64,000 bases of DNA from Prevotella sp. CAG:1031 (GCA_000431215.1 HF985561.1:16594-80593), one strand, 5' to 3'. Shown: positions 1 through 8,979, numbered from the stretch's first letter. Numbers and translations are program-made. The notes: generated from the sequence alone by a model not told the origin.

Positions 1-549
1 CACGGTAGCCAGTCCGGCAGCTGTCACCGCAAGATTCAGATTCTCGCAGGCTATGCCGGCGTCGATAGCGCAAAGGCTCATTGCCATCTGATCGCTGAGC
101 TCGGGAAACCGCGAGCGGTCGGCCACAAACACAATCGAAACAGGCGCCTCATTGACAAACTCCTGAACCGGAGTGCCTTCTCCGCGCGAGGCGAGCAGTC
201 CGCGCAGATCACCCCCGGCCACAGGTTCGAGAGTGTTTGCAACATTGTCATAGCGGTAAGCGGCCTCGGCGGTAAGCACGTATGCCGAAATCTCCTGGGC
301 GTTAAGTCCGGTCGGGCTTGTCAGCTTCGACTGTCCGGGACGGTTCACACCGACAGCGCTCCACAGAAGCTGGCTCAGCTGTTGGGGACTGACTGTGCGG
401 CTGCTGTCGAATTCGCGCAGGCTATGGCGCTTGTTAAACACTTCATTGACAGGCATTCCCCCTGTAACGGCGGGAGCGGGCAATTTGATCTGTGAGGTTG
501 CTGATAATGACATTGAGACAAACAATAAAGTTACGATAATACTTCTCAT
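1..549 (-). CDS. Secreted nitroreductase-family (SagB/ThcOx-like) protein, C-terminus outside the window
   Basis: The minus strand reads from an ATG at 547-549 into the left edge without a stop, giving 183 residues. The first ~20 residues (MRSIIVTLLFVSMSLSATSQ) look like a signal peptide, so the product is probably periplasmic. What follows resembles the FMN-dependent nitroreductase fold: the phosphate-contacting segment KRHSLREFD, then LSQLLWSAVGVNR, then a segment around MSLCAIDAGIACENLNLAVTA that matches the helix before the dimer interface. Such proteins use FMN and NAD(P)H to oxidise or reduce small molecules; the substrate cannot be told. A -7 box lies 42 nt upstream. It is divergent from the CapA-like gene. 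Confidence 0.8.
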   Translation of the reverse strand, partial: MRSIIVTLLFVSMSLSATSQIKLPAPAVTGGMPVNEVFNKRHSLREFDSSRTVSPQQLSQLLWSAVGVNRPGQSKLTSPTGLNAQEISAYVLTAEAAYRYDNVANTLEPVAGGDLRGLLASRGEGTPVQEFVNEAPVSIVFVADRSRFPELSDQMAMSLCAIDAGIACENLNLAVTAAGLATV

Positions 550-591
550 TTATTCTAAATAGAATGAAGTGCAATATGTTTTGTCGGCATA

Positions 592-599
592 CAAAGTTA
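592..599 (-). promoter_or_regulatory. Bacteroidetes -7 box (TAACTTTG) for the nitroreductase gene
   Basis: The minus strand reads TAACTTTG, a perfect match to the Bacteroidetes TAnnTTTG -7 element, 42 nt before the start codon at 549. No clear TTTG -33 partner is visible. Confidence 0.55.
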
Positions 600-700
600 C
601 AACGAAAAGGGCACCGCGGCTGTTAAGGAGAGTTAAAACAGCCGCCTGTTTCAAGAATTTGAGGTAAATTGCCGTCTCAAACATCGCAACCTAAGCCAAT

Positions 701-1765
701 ATGAAACTCAATATAATACGCAATACAGCACTCGCGGCATTCATGGCAATTTCTACGGCGCTCCAGGCCAAGGAGCCCGGAAACGTCACTTTCGCCCTCG
801 TCGGCGACATAATGATGGGCACTACTTTCCCTGAAGTTCAGGGCGATCCATATCTGCCGGCGAACCAGGGCCGGAATCTTTTCGACGACGTCAGGCCCCT
901 GCTGGTCGGCGCCGACGTCGCCGCCGGCAACCTCGAAGGAGTTCTGCTTGAGAAAGGTGTCGGAAAAGCCAAGAACTGCGTCAATCCTACGCAATGTTTC
1001 GTGTTCAGAATGCCCCCCTCGTATGTGCGGAATCTGTCAGACGCCGGCTTCGATCTTCTCAGCATAGCCAACAACCATGCCAACGACTTCGGTGCCACAG
1101 GCGTTTCATCGACAATGAAGACCCTCAAGGAAGCCCGCATAATGTATTCGGGCAATCCGCAATGTCTTTATGCCATCGTCTACCGCGGAGGCAAAAAAAT
1201 CGGCTACGCGGCTTTCGGCCACAGCCGCGGGCTTTCGTCGATAATGGATCTTGAAGAGATGAAAAAGCTCGTGTCGAAGCTCGACAAGGAATGCGACATC
1301 GTCGTTGTTTCATTCCACGGTGGAGGCGAAGGTAAAAGCTACACCCACGTCACAGGCCAGATGGAAAACTTCTTAGGCGAACAGCGCGGCAATGTCAGGG
1401 AGTTCGCCCATGCCGCCGTCGACGCAGGCGCCGACGTCGTCTACGGACACGGCCCGCACGTCACCCGCGGCATGGAGCTATACAAAGACCGCCTCATAGC
1501 CTACTCTCTCGGCAACTTCGCCACGCCCTATCGGGTTACGCTGACAGGCATATCGGGACATGCACCGGTTCTGACGCTTGAGACCGACGGCGAGGGCCGC
1601 TTCGTGACCGGCAAGGTCAATTCGTTCATCCAGCAGCGCGGACGCGGCCCGATGACCGACCTTTCGAACTCCGTGGCCCGGCAGATCGCCAATCTCTCGG
1701 CGGCCGACTTCCCCGAGTCACCGCTTATGTTCGGCCCCGACGGCACCATTTCAGTCAGAAAATAA
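701..1765 (+). CDS. CapA-family (poly-gamma-glutamate synthesis type) metallophosphatase, secreted
   Basis: 354 residues. Residues 1-23 (ending STALQA) form a signal peptide, so it acts in the periplasm or on the surface. The mature part shows the CapA/PgsA metallophosphatase signatures in order: GDIMMG (about 35-40), GNLEG, ANNHANDFG, a HGGGEG segment and GHGPHVTRGME. These supply the Asp/Asn/His metal ligands of the calcineurin-like fold. The family is named for poly-gamma-glutamate capsule synthesis, but no pgsBC/capBC genes are nearby, so here it is more safely called a CapA-like phosphatase of unknown substrate. It lies 21 bp upstream of the DUF4492 gene and may be co-transcribed with cydAB. 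Confidence 0.88.
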   Translation: MKLNIIRNTALAAFMAISTALQAKEPGNVTFALVGDIMMGTTFPEVQGDPYLPANQGRNLFDDVRPLLVGADVAAGNLEGVLLEKGVGKAKNCVNPTQCFVFRMPPSYVRNLSDAGFDLLSIANNHANDFGATGVSSTMKTLKEARIMYSGNPQCLYAIVYRGGKKIGYAAFGHSRGLSSIMDLEEMKKLVSKLDKECDIVVVSFHGGGEGKSYTHVTGQMENFLGEQRGNVREFAHAAVDAGADVVYGHGPHVTRGMELYKDRLIAYSLGNFATPYRVTLTGISGHAPVLTLETDGEGRFVTGKVNSFIQQRGRGPMTDLSNSVARQIANLSAADFPESPLMFGPDGTISVRK

Positions 1766-1786
1766 CCGCTACGCGCCCGTTCGACC

Positions 1787-2026
1787 ATGAGCGACACAAG
1801 AGCAGAATCGGCCCCATGGCCCGTCAGAGTAATCAGATTCTACGTCGACGGCTTCCGTCAGATGACCGTAGGACGCTCTCTGTGGCTGCTCATAATAATC
1901 AAACTGATAATAATCTTCGGCGTCCTGAAACTCTTCTTCTTTCCCGACATTCTCGAAAGCCGCTACGACAGCGACGCCGAACGCTCAGAAGCCGTCAGGT
2001 CGTCGCTCATCGACAGAAGCCGCTGA
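1787..2026 (+). CDS. DUF4492 small membrane protein, cydAB-associated
   Basis: 79 residues with one clear membrane helix (around LWLLIIIKLIIIFGVLKLFF) flanked by a basic N-terminal amphipathic stretch (RFYVDGFRQMTVG) and a charged C-terminal tail. This matches the DUF4492 family, which in Bacteroidetes is found directly before cydA. By position it may be an accessory subunit or assembly factor of cytochrome bd, analogous to CydX, but that role is inference. cydA starts 52 bp downstream. Confidence 0.8.
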   Translation: MSDTRAESAPWPVRVIRFYVDGFRQMTVGRSLWLLIIIKLIIIFGVLKLFFFPDILESRYDSDAERSEAVRSSLIDRSR

Positions 2027-2078
2027 CCGGCATTATCCCCCGCTATTTCCCTTACTACCATAAAAAACCAACAGTAAA

Positions 2079-3656
2079 ATGGACAATTTAATGAGTCTGG
2101 TCGACTGGTCGAGAGCGCAGTTCGCCCTGACAGCCATGTATCACTGGCTGTTCGTGCCGCTGACGCTCGGCATTTCGATCATTGTCGCCGTCATGGAGAC
2201 TATCTATTACCGGACACGCTCGGAGCGCTGGCTGGCAATAACAAAATTCTGGATGCTGCTCTTCGGAATCAACTTTGCCGTAGGCGTCGCCACCGGCATA
2301 ATCCTCGAATTTGAGTTCGGCACAAACTGGAGCAACTACAGCTGGTTTGTAGGCGACATTTTCGGAGCGCCGCTGGCCATCGAGGGTATTGTCGCTTTCT
2401 TTATGGAATCGACTTTTATCGCCGTCATGTTCTTCGGATGGAAAAAAGTCGGCCGCGGCTTCCATCTCGCCTCGACATGGCTCACCGCATTGGGAGCTTC
2501 GCTGTCGGCCCTGTGGATTCTCGTAGCCAACGGCTGGATGCAATATCCCGTCGGCATGGAGTTCGACCCCGAACAGATGCGCAACGTGATGACCGACTTC
2601 TGGGCAGTCGCATTCTCGCCTGTTGCCGTCCACAAATTTTTCCACACGGTTTTCAGCGGCTGGACACTTGCCGGAATCTTTGTCATAGGTGTCAGCTGCT
2701 GGTTTCTGCTGAAAAAGCGCAACCGTCAGATGGCCCTCGACTCAATAAAGATCGGCGGCATTGTCGGCTCGGTCGGACTGCTCATAACCCTTTGGATGGG
2801 CGACAGCTCGTCGGTCGACGTGGCCCGTGTCCAGCCCATGAAACTCGCCGCTATGGAAGGTCTTTATGAAGGAAGCTGCGGAGCTCCGCTGACAGCCGTC
2901 GGCATCCTCAATCCCGAAAAGAGCTACAGCAATGACGCCGACCCATATCTTTGGCACATATCAATTCCGAAAGGGTTGTCTTTCCTCGCCAACCACGACA
3001 TGGACTCATTTGTCCCCGGCATCAACAACCTTGTCGAGGGCTATGAGATAAACGCCTGCGGCGACACCGTCGCCACTACATCCTACGCCGAACGCATAGC
3101 GATCGGCAAACGCGCCCACGAAGCCCTGCGCGCTTTCGACCGTGCCATGGCCGCCGGCGATAAAGCCGCAATGGACTCTGCCCGGCTCGTCATCAAAGAG
3201 AACTACAAATATTTCGGCTATGGCTATCTCGACAGCCCCGAAGAAGCAATTCCGCCGGTGGCCGTCACCTTCTACTCGTTCCACATCATGGTTATCATCG
3301 GCGGCTATCTGGTTGCTTTCCTCCTGCTGGTCATGATTGCCGTCTATAAGAAGCCGTCGATGTTCGACCGGCGCTGGCTCCAGTGGCTCGGAATAATCTC
3401 GATTCCGCTCGTATGGATATGCAGTCAGGCCGGATGGCTCGTAGCCGAGTTCGGCCGCCAGCCATGGGTCATTCAGGACATAATGCCCTGCAAAGCCGCC
3501 ATTTCGGCCATATCGACAAGCGACGTCATCATTACTTTCGTTATCTTCGCTGTAGTGTTCACAGCCCTTCTCGCCGCTGAAATCAGCATAATGTGCCGCC
3601 AGATATCCAAAGGCTCGAAAGCCGATTATTCACCCTCAAACACCGCTGAAAAATGA
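2079..3656 (+). CDS. cydA: Cytochrome bd quinol oxidase subunit I
   Basis: 525 residues, usual length for CydA. The N-terminus has the haem-ligand region YHWLFVPLTLG; the acidic helix GIVAFFMESTFIAVMFFGW carries the conserved glutamate of the proton path; VHKFFHTVFSGW holds the second haem-ligand histidine region; GRQPW is in the late conserved block. A long soluble loop (about 240-370) between membrane helices corresponds to the quinol-binding Q loop. With CydB it oxidises menaquinol and reduces O2 to water in the inner membrane, giving high-affinity oxygen scavenging. cydB overlaps by 4 bp (ATGA), so the two are translationally coupled. Confidence 0.97.
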   Translation: MDNLMSLVDWSRAQFALTAMYHWLFVPLTLGISIIVAVMETIYYRTRSERWLAITKFWMLLFGINFAVGVATGIILEFEFGTNWSNYSWFVGDIFGAPLAIEGIVAFFMESTFIAVMFFGWKKVGRGFHLASTWLTALGASLSALWILVANGWMQYPVGMEFDPEQMRNVMTDFWAVAFSPVAVHKFFHTVFSGWTLAGIFVIGVSCWFLLKKRNRQMALDSIKIGGIVGSVGLLITLWMGDSSSVDVARVQPMKLAAMEGLYEGSCGAPLTAVGILNPEKSYSNDADPYLWHISIPKGLSFLANHDMDSFVPGINNLVEGYEINACGDTVATTSYAERIAIGKRAHEALRAFDRAMAAGDKAAMDSARLVIKENYKYFGYGYLDSPEEAIPPVAVTFYSFHIMVIIGGYLVAFLLLVMIAVYKKPSMFDRRWLQWLGIISIPLVWICSQAGWLVAEFGRQPWVIQDIMPCKAAISAISTSDVIITFVIFAVVFTALLAAEISIMCRQISKGSKADYSPSNTAEK

Positions 3657-4756
3657 TGATCCATCTTCAGACCTACTGGTGGCTGCTCGTCAGTGTGCTC
3701 GGAGCAGTGCTCGTGTTTCTTCTCTTCGTTCAGGGCGGCCAGACACTCCTGCTGACCTCCGACCCGCGGAAAGACCTGATGGTCAAATCGCTGGGGCATA
3801 AATGGGAGCTGACATTCACGACCCTCGTCACTTTCGGAGGCGCCTTCTTCGCATCGTTCCCGCTGTTCTACTCGACAAGTTTCGGCGGAGCCTACTGGCT
3901 CTGGATGCTGATTCTGTTCAGCTTCATATTCCAGGCCGTCAGCTATGAGTTCCGGGGCAAAAGCGGCAACATATTCGGCACGCGCACCTACGACATATTC
4001 CTGTTTGTCAACGGCTGTATGGGAACAATCCTGCTCGGTGTAGCCGTAGCGATGTTCTTCATTCCCAACGACTTCACTATCGATATGAACAACCTCGTCG
4101 GAGCCCGCAGCAACGTAATCAGCCACTGGGGAGCCGCCCACGGGCTTGAGGCCATCTGCAACTGGTTCACGATTCTGATGGGCGTCATGGTTCTCTTTCT
4201 GGCCCGCACTCTCGCATCGCTCTATTTCATCAACAATATCGAAGCCGACAGCGCTTTCTACAACCGCATGAAACGCTCTGTCGCCGTCAATGGCGCAATA
4301 TTTGTGGTGCTCTTCCTCGCTTTCATGGCAGCGCTCCTTTTGAAAGACGGCTATCAGCTCGTCGAAGGAAGCCGCAACGAATTCGAGATTGTAGGAATGA
4401 AATACCTGACCAACTACTGCACCCTCTGGTGGACAGCCGTCCTATGGGTTGCCGGAGTTGCCATGGTTCTCTACGCTCTCGGACGCACAGTGTTCTCGAA
4501 AAAACTCTATAGAAAAGGTATCTGGTGGGCCGGAATAGGCACGATACTTGTCGTGCTGACGCTCTTCTGGGTTGCCGGATACAACAACACCCCCTATTAT
4601 CCGTCGGCCGACATGGCCTCGTCACTGACAATCTACAACAGCTCGTCGTCGGAATTCACCCTGACAGTGATGAGTTGGGTTTCGATACTCGTGCCTTTCG
4701 TTGCCGGATACATAGCATACGTCTGGTATGCCATGGACCGCAAGAGCAACAGCTGA
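3653..4756 (+). CDS. cydB: Cytochrome bd quinol oxidase subunit II
   Basis: 367 residues, highly hydrophobic with about eight membrane helices. The N-terminal block (QTYWWLLVSVLGAVLVFLLF followed by VQGGQTLL) and the segment KWELTFTTLVTFGGAFFASF are typical of CydB. It is the structural partner of CydA in the inner-membrane oxidase. The start ATG overlaps the cydA stop (ATGA). The C-terminus KSNS ends 49 bp before the start of the next, frameshifted, secreted-protein locus, with no evident terminator between. Confidence 0.96.
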   Translation: MMIHLQTYWWLLVSVLGAVLVFLLFVQGGQTLLLTSDPRKDLMVKSLGHKWELTFTTLVTFGGAFFASFPLFYSTSFGGAYWLWMLILFSFIFQAVSYEFRGKSGNIFGTRTYDIFLFVNGCMGTILLGVAVAMFFIPNDFTIDMNNLVGARSNVISHWGAAHGLEAICNWFTILMGVMVLFLARTLASLYFINNIEADSAFYNRMKRSVAVNGAIFVVLFLAFMAALLLKDGYQLVEGSRNEFEIVGMKYLTNYCTLWWTAVLWVAGVAMVLYALGRTVFSKKLYRKGIWWAGIGTILVVLTLFWVAGYNNTPYYPSADMASSLTIYNSSSSEFTLTVMSWVSILVPFVAGYIAYVWYAMDRKSNS

Positions 4757-4805
4757 CCGATCCAACCAATAAAAAAAACAATATAAATCACAGTTATTCT
4801 TCATT

Positions 4806-5277
4806 ATGAAGAAAAATCTTCTCTGCAATTGCCCTTCTGGCAGCTGTGGCTTCAGGCAGCGCAGCTCCGGGCTATCATTCGATGAGGGTAAACCTCAACG
4901 ACGGCAGCAATGTCGAAGTCAATCTTGCCGCAAAAATGAACGCGTCGTTCACAAAAGATAACTTCGTTATTTCCGGCGGCGAAAACGACATCAAGGTTCC
5001 GCGCGCCGACATCAAATCGTTCACTTTTCATGAGGCAGCCCGCGACGGCATCGAAAACGTCGGAGCCGACAATGCCGCCCCGGTCATCGACGGCGACAGC
5101 ATGACGTTCGGCAACCTTCCCGAAGGATCGGTCATCGCTGTCTATGCCGTCAATGGCGCGCTTCTGTCGCAAGTCACCGTTTCGGGCAACTACGTCCTCA
5201 GCCTCTCATCTCTGCCGGGCGGCACGGTTATCGTGAATGTTAACGGAATCAGTTACAAAATTGCCCTGACGAAATGA
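4806..5277 (+). pseudogene. Small secreted protein with a frameshift in its signal peptide (A5 run at 4812-4816)
   Basis: An intact frame of 143 residues runs from a GTG at 4846 to 5277, but in that frame the upstream bases encode RKIFSAIALLAAVASGSA, the core of a signal peptide. An ATGAAG start at 4806 lies one base out of frame. Removing one A from the A5 run gives MKKIFSAIALLAAVASGSA joined to the mature protein, so the true gene probably starts at 4806. The C-terminus (SVIAVYAVNGALLSQVTV, then VNGISYKIALTK) resembles the beta-sandwich tails of Bacteroidetes sorting domains. No function is recognised. The next gene overlaps its stop (ATGA at 5274). A sequencing error or slip-strand phase switch would both explain the shift. 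Confidence 0.6.
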
Positions 5278-6287
5278 AAAAGCAGCTTATGACAATCGGC
5301 GCCCTCTGCGCCGCCACCATGGCCATTTACGCAGCCAGCGACCGCCTCGACATATTCGACAAAGCCGGGAATTTCGTTTCGGTAATGGTCAACGACATCA
5401 AGAGCATAACCCTCGGCGAAGGCAACGATGCCGACGGGTTCACCACAGTCAATGTCTCGACAACCTACGGCGACAAGAACTGCGAAATCTCGTCGGTCGA
5501 CAAAATCGCCTACACCCCCGTCGACGCATCGATTCCCAACGAAATCGCCATCTCCGACGCTCCGAACGCACGTGTAGTCCTCTACGACTGGCGCAACAAC
5601 ACCGACTATAACGGCGAAGCCACCCTCGACCCCGACAAACCCGCCGACTGGCACGGATGCTACGCCGACTGCAATCCCCATTTCCTCATCAAGACCGACA
5701 AAGGATTCGCGTCGACTTTCGGTGTGCGCGGACAATATACAGGCAAGATCTATACCGACGACCCGAACTTCATTTTCTGGAGCGACAAAGATTCAAATCT
5801 CCTGGACCTCGACTCATATTCGTTCGATATGCCTTTCGAACCTGTCGTGATCAACGCCAATTCCGAAGAGCTGACTACTTATGAAGGCAAGCCCTTCTTA
5901 GGCACCTACACCGGCGCGATAATTTCTACCGGCGACCGACGCCTCACCCACAAGGCAGCGGTCTCGCTCAACGCCGAGTTCAAGGCCAACGGAACATACG
6001 TCATGAAGTCGACCGACAGCAATAACTTCGACTTCCTCGATCTCTATACCTGGAACGAAGAGAATAACTCGTTCGAATATGTGCCATACTCAGGGCCGCT
6101 TCTCAACGAAATCGACCTCGAGATCAAGACAGGCGTCAAAGGTCGCTTTGTCGAAGGGGATGTGCTTTTCGCCGATTTCCACAATATTATCACCGACAAG
6201 CCCGAGAACACTGTCCACTATATCGCAGCCAAAGGCAACTACGAATACACAATTGCATCGGCCGACGATTTCGATAACCGTGTCTGA
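5274..6287 (+). CDS. Uncharacterised secreted protein, likely N-terminal half of a frameshifted gene
   Basis: 337 residues starting MKKQLMTIGALCAATMAIYA, a signal peptide, followed by ASDRLDIFDKAGNFVSVMVN. The early part (NDIKSITLG, then VDKIAYTP) resembles the same module in the preceding small protein (ADIKSFTF), so the two are related. A segment KPFLGTYTGAI near residue 205 recurs as EYGTYTGSG in the downstream frame, suggesting repeated beta-rich domains. The frame stops at 6287; the next frame begins with no promoter or signal peptide 9 bp later. A missing base between 6283 and 6284 would give NRVLIQAMPTDGG and fuse both into one ~730-residue protein. The start overlaps the upstream stop by 4 bp. 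Function unknown. Confidence 0.65.
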   Translation: MKKQLMTIGALCAATMAIYAASDRLDIFDKAGNFVSVMVNDIKSITLGEGNDADGFTTVNVSTTYGDKNCEISSVDKIAYTPVDASIPNEIAISDAPNARVVLYDWRNNTDYNGEATLDPDKPADWHGCYADCNPHFLIKTDKGFASTFGVRGQYTGKIYTDDPNFIFWSDKDSNLLDLDSYSFDMPFEPVVINANSEELTTYEGKPFLGTYTGAIISTGDRRLTHKAAVSLNAEFKANGTYVMKSTDSNNFDFLDLYTWNEENNSFEYVPYSGPLLNEIDLEIKTGVKGRFVEGDVLFADFHNIITDKPENTVHYIAAKGNYEYTIASADDFDNRV

Positions 6288-6295
6288 TTCAGGCA

Positions 6296-7471
6296 ATGCC
6301 GACCGACGGCGGAAATGCCCGCTATTACTTTATCGAATACGGCGGAGCCCCGATAGAAGTAGCAATGGAGTATGTCACGGGCAGCAACATCGGCGAGAGT
6401 TCTTCGGCATTCGCAAGCGCCAACGGCGAGAAACTCTTCAAATATGACAACAACGGCGACGGCAATCCCGTCTTTACCTTCCGCGGTTCGGAATACGGCA
6501 CATACACCGGCTCGGGCAACGCTCTCGCTCTCGACGGATTCGGCGGACTGACACTGGGCCAGACCACAGGCAAATACACCATCAGCGGCGGACTCGTCAC
6601 CGCCACCATCGGTTCGGAGACACGCATCTTCGTCATCAACAAAGAAGCCAAGACCTACACCGAAATGACCGCGGACACCTGGGACGGTCAGCCTCAATAC
6701 ACCAAGGAGGATGCTGTCGGCGCATACGCAGCCGAAAATCAGGCAAGCGAGAGCTCAATGTCCATCGACTTCGACAAGAACTTCGCCGGCAACGATGCTC
6801 CCGGAACGGCCTCGGTAAGATTCAAGGTCAAACGTCACGACGGCTTCGGAAACGGCTGGAGCGACCTTATTGCAAGTTCCGGAAGCTATATCTACAACGC
6901 CGCCTCGAAGACTATCGTTATAACGAACGTATATATGGGCACCTCGGCTACGGCATCGGGACGCCGCAATATCGTGCTGAAAGTGTCTGACGACCTGCTG
7001 TCGATGTGGATCGATGACACCGATGAAGACCGTGTCTACGGCACCGGCCGCGACGGTTCATATCTACTCACCGGCACTACCAACACCCTGACGGCACCCG
7101 CACCCGCTATCGAGCTCGCCGCCAAATATACCGGCAAGCCGAACATGTCGGCATTCGGAAACCCATCTCCCACAGATGCTACACTGACTTTCGACCCGGC
7201 TACAATGAAAGCCCACCTGACAGTCAACGCAATGGGGGCTACGCTCGTCGATCAGGAAGTTACATATACACTCGAAGGTAATGAGGTAACGCTCGTCGAT
7301 CTCACCCACTACCCTAACGAAATAGATCCCTATACAACGGCAAAAGTAAATCTCGTCTTTACTATAGATGATGACGGCAACCTCAGCTCAGCCCAAACAA
7401 TCGGCGGAGCTGCCATGGGGATGCAATTCCCCGTCGACTTCTCGTCCGACACGATGAAGCCTGTCCAGTAA
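6296..7471 (+). CDS. Uncharacterised secreted-type protein, likely C-terminal half of the frameshifted gene at 5274
   Basis: 391 residues, rich in Gly, Thr, Asp and beta-strand patterns, without a signal peptide at its apparent start. In the same frame, codons before the ATG (LIQA) continue back towards the end of the preceding frame. Internal similarity is visible: SEYGTYTGSG, KYTISGGLVTATIG and KYTGKPNMSAFGNPSPTD mark strand-rich domains of roughly 100-130 residues. A surface-exposed or cell-envelope role is likely from the composition, but no family was recognised. A strong intrinsic terminator follows at 7494-7532, so this is the end of the transcription unit. Confidence 0.6.
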   Translation: MPTDGGNARYYFIEYGGAPIEVAMEYVTGSNIGESSSAFASANGEKLFKYDNNGDGNPVFTFRGSEYGTYTGSGNALALDGFGGLTLGQTTGKYTISGGLVTATIGSETRIFVINKEAKTYTEMTADTWDGQPQYTKEDAVGAYAAENQASESSMSIDFDKNFAGNDAPGTASVRFKVKRHDGFGNGWSDLIASSGSYIYNAASKTIVITNVYMGTSATASGRRNIVLKVSDDLLSMWIDDTDEDRVYGTGRDGSYLLTGTTNTLTAPAPAIELAAKYTGKPNMSAFGNPSPTDATLTFDPATMKAHLTVNAMGATLVDQEVTYTLEGNEVTLVDLTHYPNEIDPYTTAKVNLVFTIDDDGNLSSAQTIGGAAMGMQFPVDFSSDTMKPVQ

Positions 7472-7493
7472 AAGATTTCATACTGATATTCAC

Positions 7494-7532
7494 TGCCGCC
7501 CGGCGCCTCAGAGCTTCGGGCGGCATTTTTTT
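7494..7532 (+). terminator. Intrinsic terminator after the secreted-protein locus
   Basis: A 9-bp perfect stem (TGCCGCCCG at 7494-7502 with CGGGCGGCA at 7517-7525) is followed directly by seven T residues. Confidence 0.85.
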
Positions 7533-7566
7533 CGCCTTACAGGGCAATTATGTCGGCCTTTTTGTT

Positions 7567-7574
7567 TAACTTTG
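7567..7574 (+). promoter_or_regulatory. -7 box (TAACTTTG) for psd-pssA
   Basis: TAACTTTG lies between the terminator and psd. It sits inside the longest possible reading frame (ATG 7550), which argues that translation begins downstream at TTG 7595 rather than at 7550. Confidence 0.6.
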
Positions 7575-7594
7575 CAGATAATAATTGTCAGCCC

Positions 7595-8272
7595 TTGAAA
7601 GTCAAGATCCACAGAGAAGGTATTAATATTCTGCTGATGCTGCTGCTCATATTGGCGGTGGTCAACACAACTGCGTGGCTTTTCATCCGTCCCGCGGTAC
7701 TGCCTATCATACTGTCGTCGCTTTCGGGAGCTGTTTTTCTGCTGATTCTGAATTTCTTCAGATCGCCGCGTCGCGTCTATCCCGGAAAGGCTACCGACGA
7801 CCTTGTTGTATCGTCGGTCGACGGCACGGTGGTTGCCCTTGAGGAAGTCAACGAAACTGTCTATCTCAAACAGCGTTGCATTCAGCTGAGCGTGTTCATG
7901 ACGATTTTCAACGTCCACGCCAACTGGTTCCCTGTCAAGGGAGAAGTTCTGAAAGTACGCCACTTCCATGGCCGCTTCATGAGCGCCTATCTGCCGAAAT
8001 CGAGCCGCGAAAACGAACATTCGAGCGTGCTGATAGCCACAACGTCCGGCCAGCAGGTTGTTGTCAATCAGGTTGCGGGAGCCGTTGCCCGCCGCATAGT
8101 GACCTACGCCGAACCTGGCGACGACTGCGACATCGACGAGCACATGGGATTCATCAAATTCGGCTCGCGCGTCGACATCTTCCTTCCTCTGGGCACTGAA
8201 ATCCTCGTGAAAATCGGCGACAAGACCACAGGCGGCATAACGCCGGTGGCCCGCCTCAAAACTTCGAAATAA
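7595..8272 (+). CDS. psd: Phosphatidylserine decarboxylase (short, PSD-A type)
   Basis: About 225 residues from TTG 7595 (product begins MKVKIHREG, matching the family start); an in-frame ATG at 7550 is upstream of the promoter box. Two membrane segments near the N-terminus (around ILLMLLLILAVVNTTAWLF) anchor it to the inner membrane. The C-terminal motif KFGSRVDIF contains the Gly-Ser pair where the proenzyme cleaves itself to form the pyruvoyl cofactor. It decarboxylates phosphatidylserine to phosphatidylethanolamine. The stop overlaps the ATG of pssA by one base (TAATG), so the two consecutive steps of phosphatidylethanolamine synthesis are coupled. Confidence 0.93.
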   Translation: MKVKIHREGINILLMLLLILAVVNTTAWLFIRPAVLPIILSSLSGAVFLLILNFFRSPRRVYPGKATDDLVVSSVDGTVVALEEVNETVYLKQRCIQLSVFMTIFNVHANWFPVKGEVLKVRHFHGRFMSAYLPKSSRENEHSSVLIATTSGQQVVVNQVAGAVARRIVTYAEPGDDCDIDEHMGFIKFGSRVDIFLPLGTEILVKIGDKTTGGITPVARLKTSK

Positions 8273-8979
8273 TGGGTATCAAACGCCATATTCCCAACAC
8301 TATAACGTGTTGCAATCTCATCAGCGGCGCAATGGCCTGCATCGCGGCTTTCCACGGCTCGGCTCCGTTCTGGGGGCTCACGGGCTATCAGTGGGCTTTC
8401 ATCTTAATCGGCGCCGCCGCTGTCTTTGACTTCTTAGACGGTTTCGCCGCCCGCCTTCTCCACGCCTACTCGGCCCTCGGCAAGGAGCTCGACTCGCTCT
8501 GCGACCTGGTCAGCTTCGGGCTTGCTCCGGCAATGCTCGTCTACAACGTCATGGCCGAGGCAAACGGCGGACGATGGACATGCTGGCTCGCAATATTCAT
8601 CGCCGTCATGGGCGCCATGCGGCTCGCCCGATTCAATATCGACGACCGCCAGACGACCTCGTTCATAGGGCTTCCGATTCCCGCTAACGCCATTTTCTGG
8701 ATTGGAGCGGTAGCATGGACGCAAGCCCACGGCTATCCCGGCGACGGCCCTGCGATTCTCTTCATAATCGTCGTTTCGCTGCTGATGGTAAGCAATATAA
8801 AGATGTTCTCTCTAAAGTTCAAGACATGGAACTGGCGTGATAACTTCCGCCGCTATGTTCTGATAGCGGCAACCCTGATATTCTTCATTACCGACGGAAT
8901 TCCCGGACTTGCATGGACAATAACATTCTATGTTCTGCTGTCGATTCTGCTGGGACTGCTGCTTCCCGGACGCGAATAA
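8272..8979 (+). CDS. pssA: CDP-diacylglycerol-serine O-phosphatidyltransferase
   Basis: 235 residues with about six to seven membrane helices. The CDP-alcohol phosphotransferase signature DGxxARx8GxxxDxxxD is complete: DGFAAR, then G, D and D in GKELDSLCD near residues 55-80. It condenses CDP-diacylglycerol with serine to make phosphatidylserine, the substrate of the upstream Psd. It starts on the last base of the psd stop. dnaE follows after 65 bp with no clear terminator. Confidence 0.95.
   Translation: MGIKRHIPNTITCCNLISGAMACIAAFHGSAPFWGLTGYQWAFILIGAAAVFDFLDGFAARLLHAYSALGKELDSLCDLVSFGLAPAMLVYNVMAEANGGRWTCWLAIFIAVMGAMRLARFNIDDRQTTSFIGLPIPANAIFWIGAVAWTQAHGYPGDGPAILFIIVVSLLMVSNIKMFSLKFKTWNWRDNFRRYVLIAATLIFFITDGIPGLAWTITFYVLLSILLGLLLPGRE

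Noticed and set aside
2088..2645. Long antisense frames over cydA, dnaE, mutB and rng
   Set aside because: They have no domain matches, no promoters and the skewed composition expected from the complement of GC-rich codons.
7550..7594. Longer start for psd at ATG 7550
   Set aside because: The -7 box TAACTTTG lies inside this stretch and the added residues do not match the family N-terminus, so TTG 7595 is preferred.
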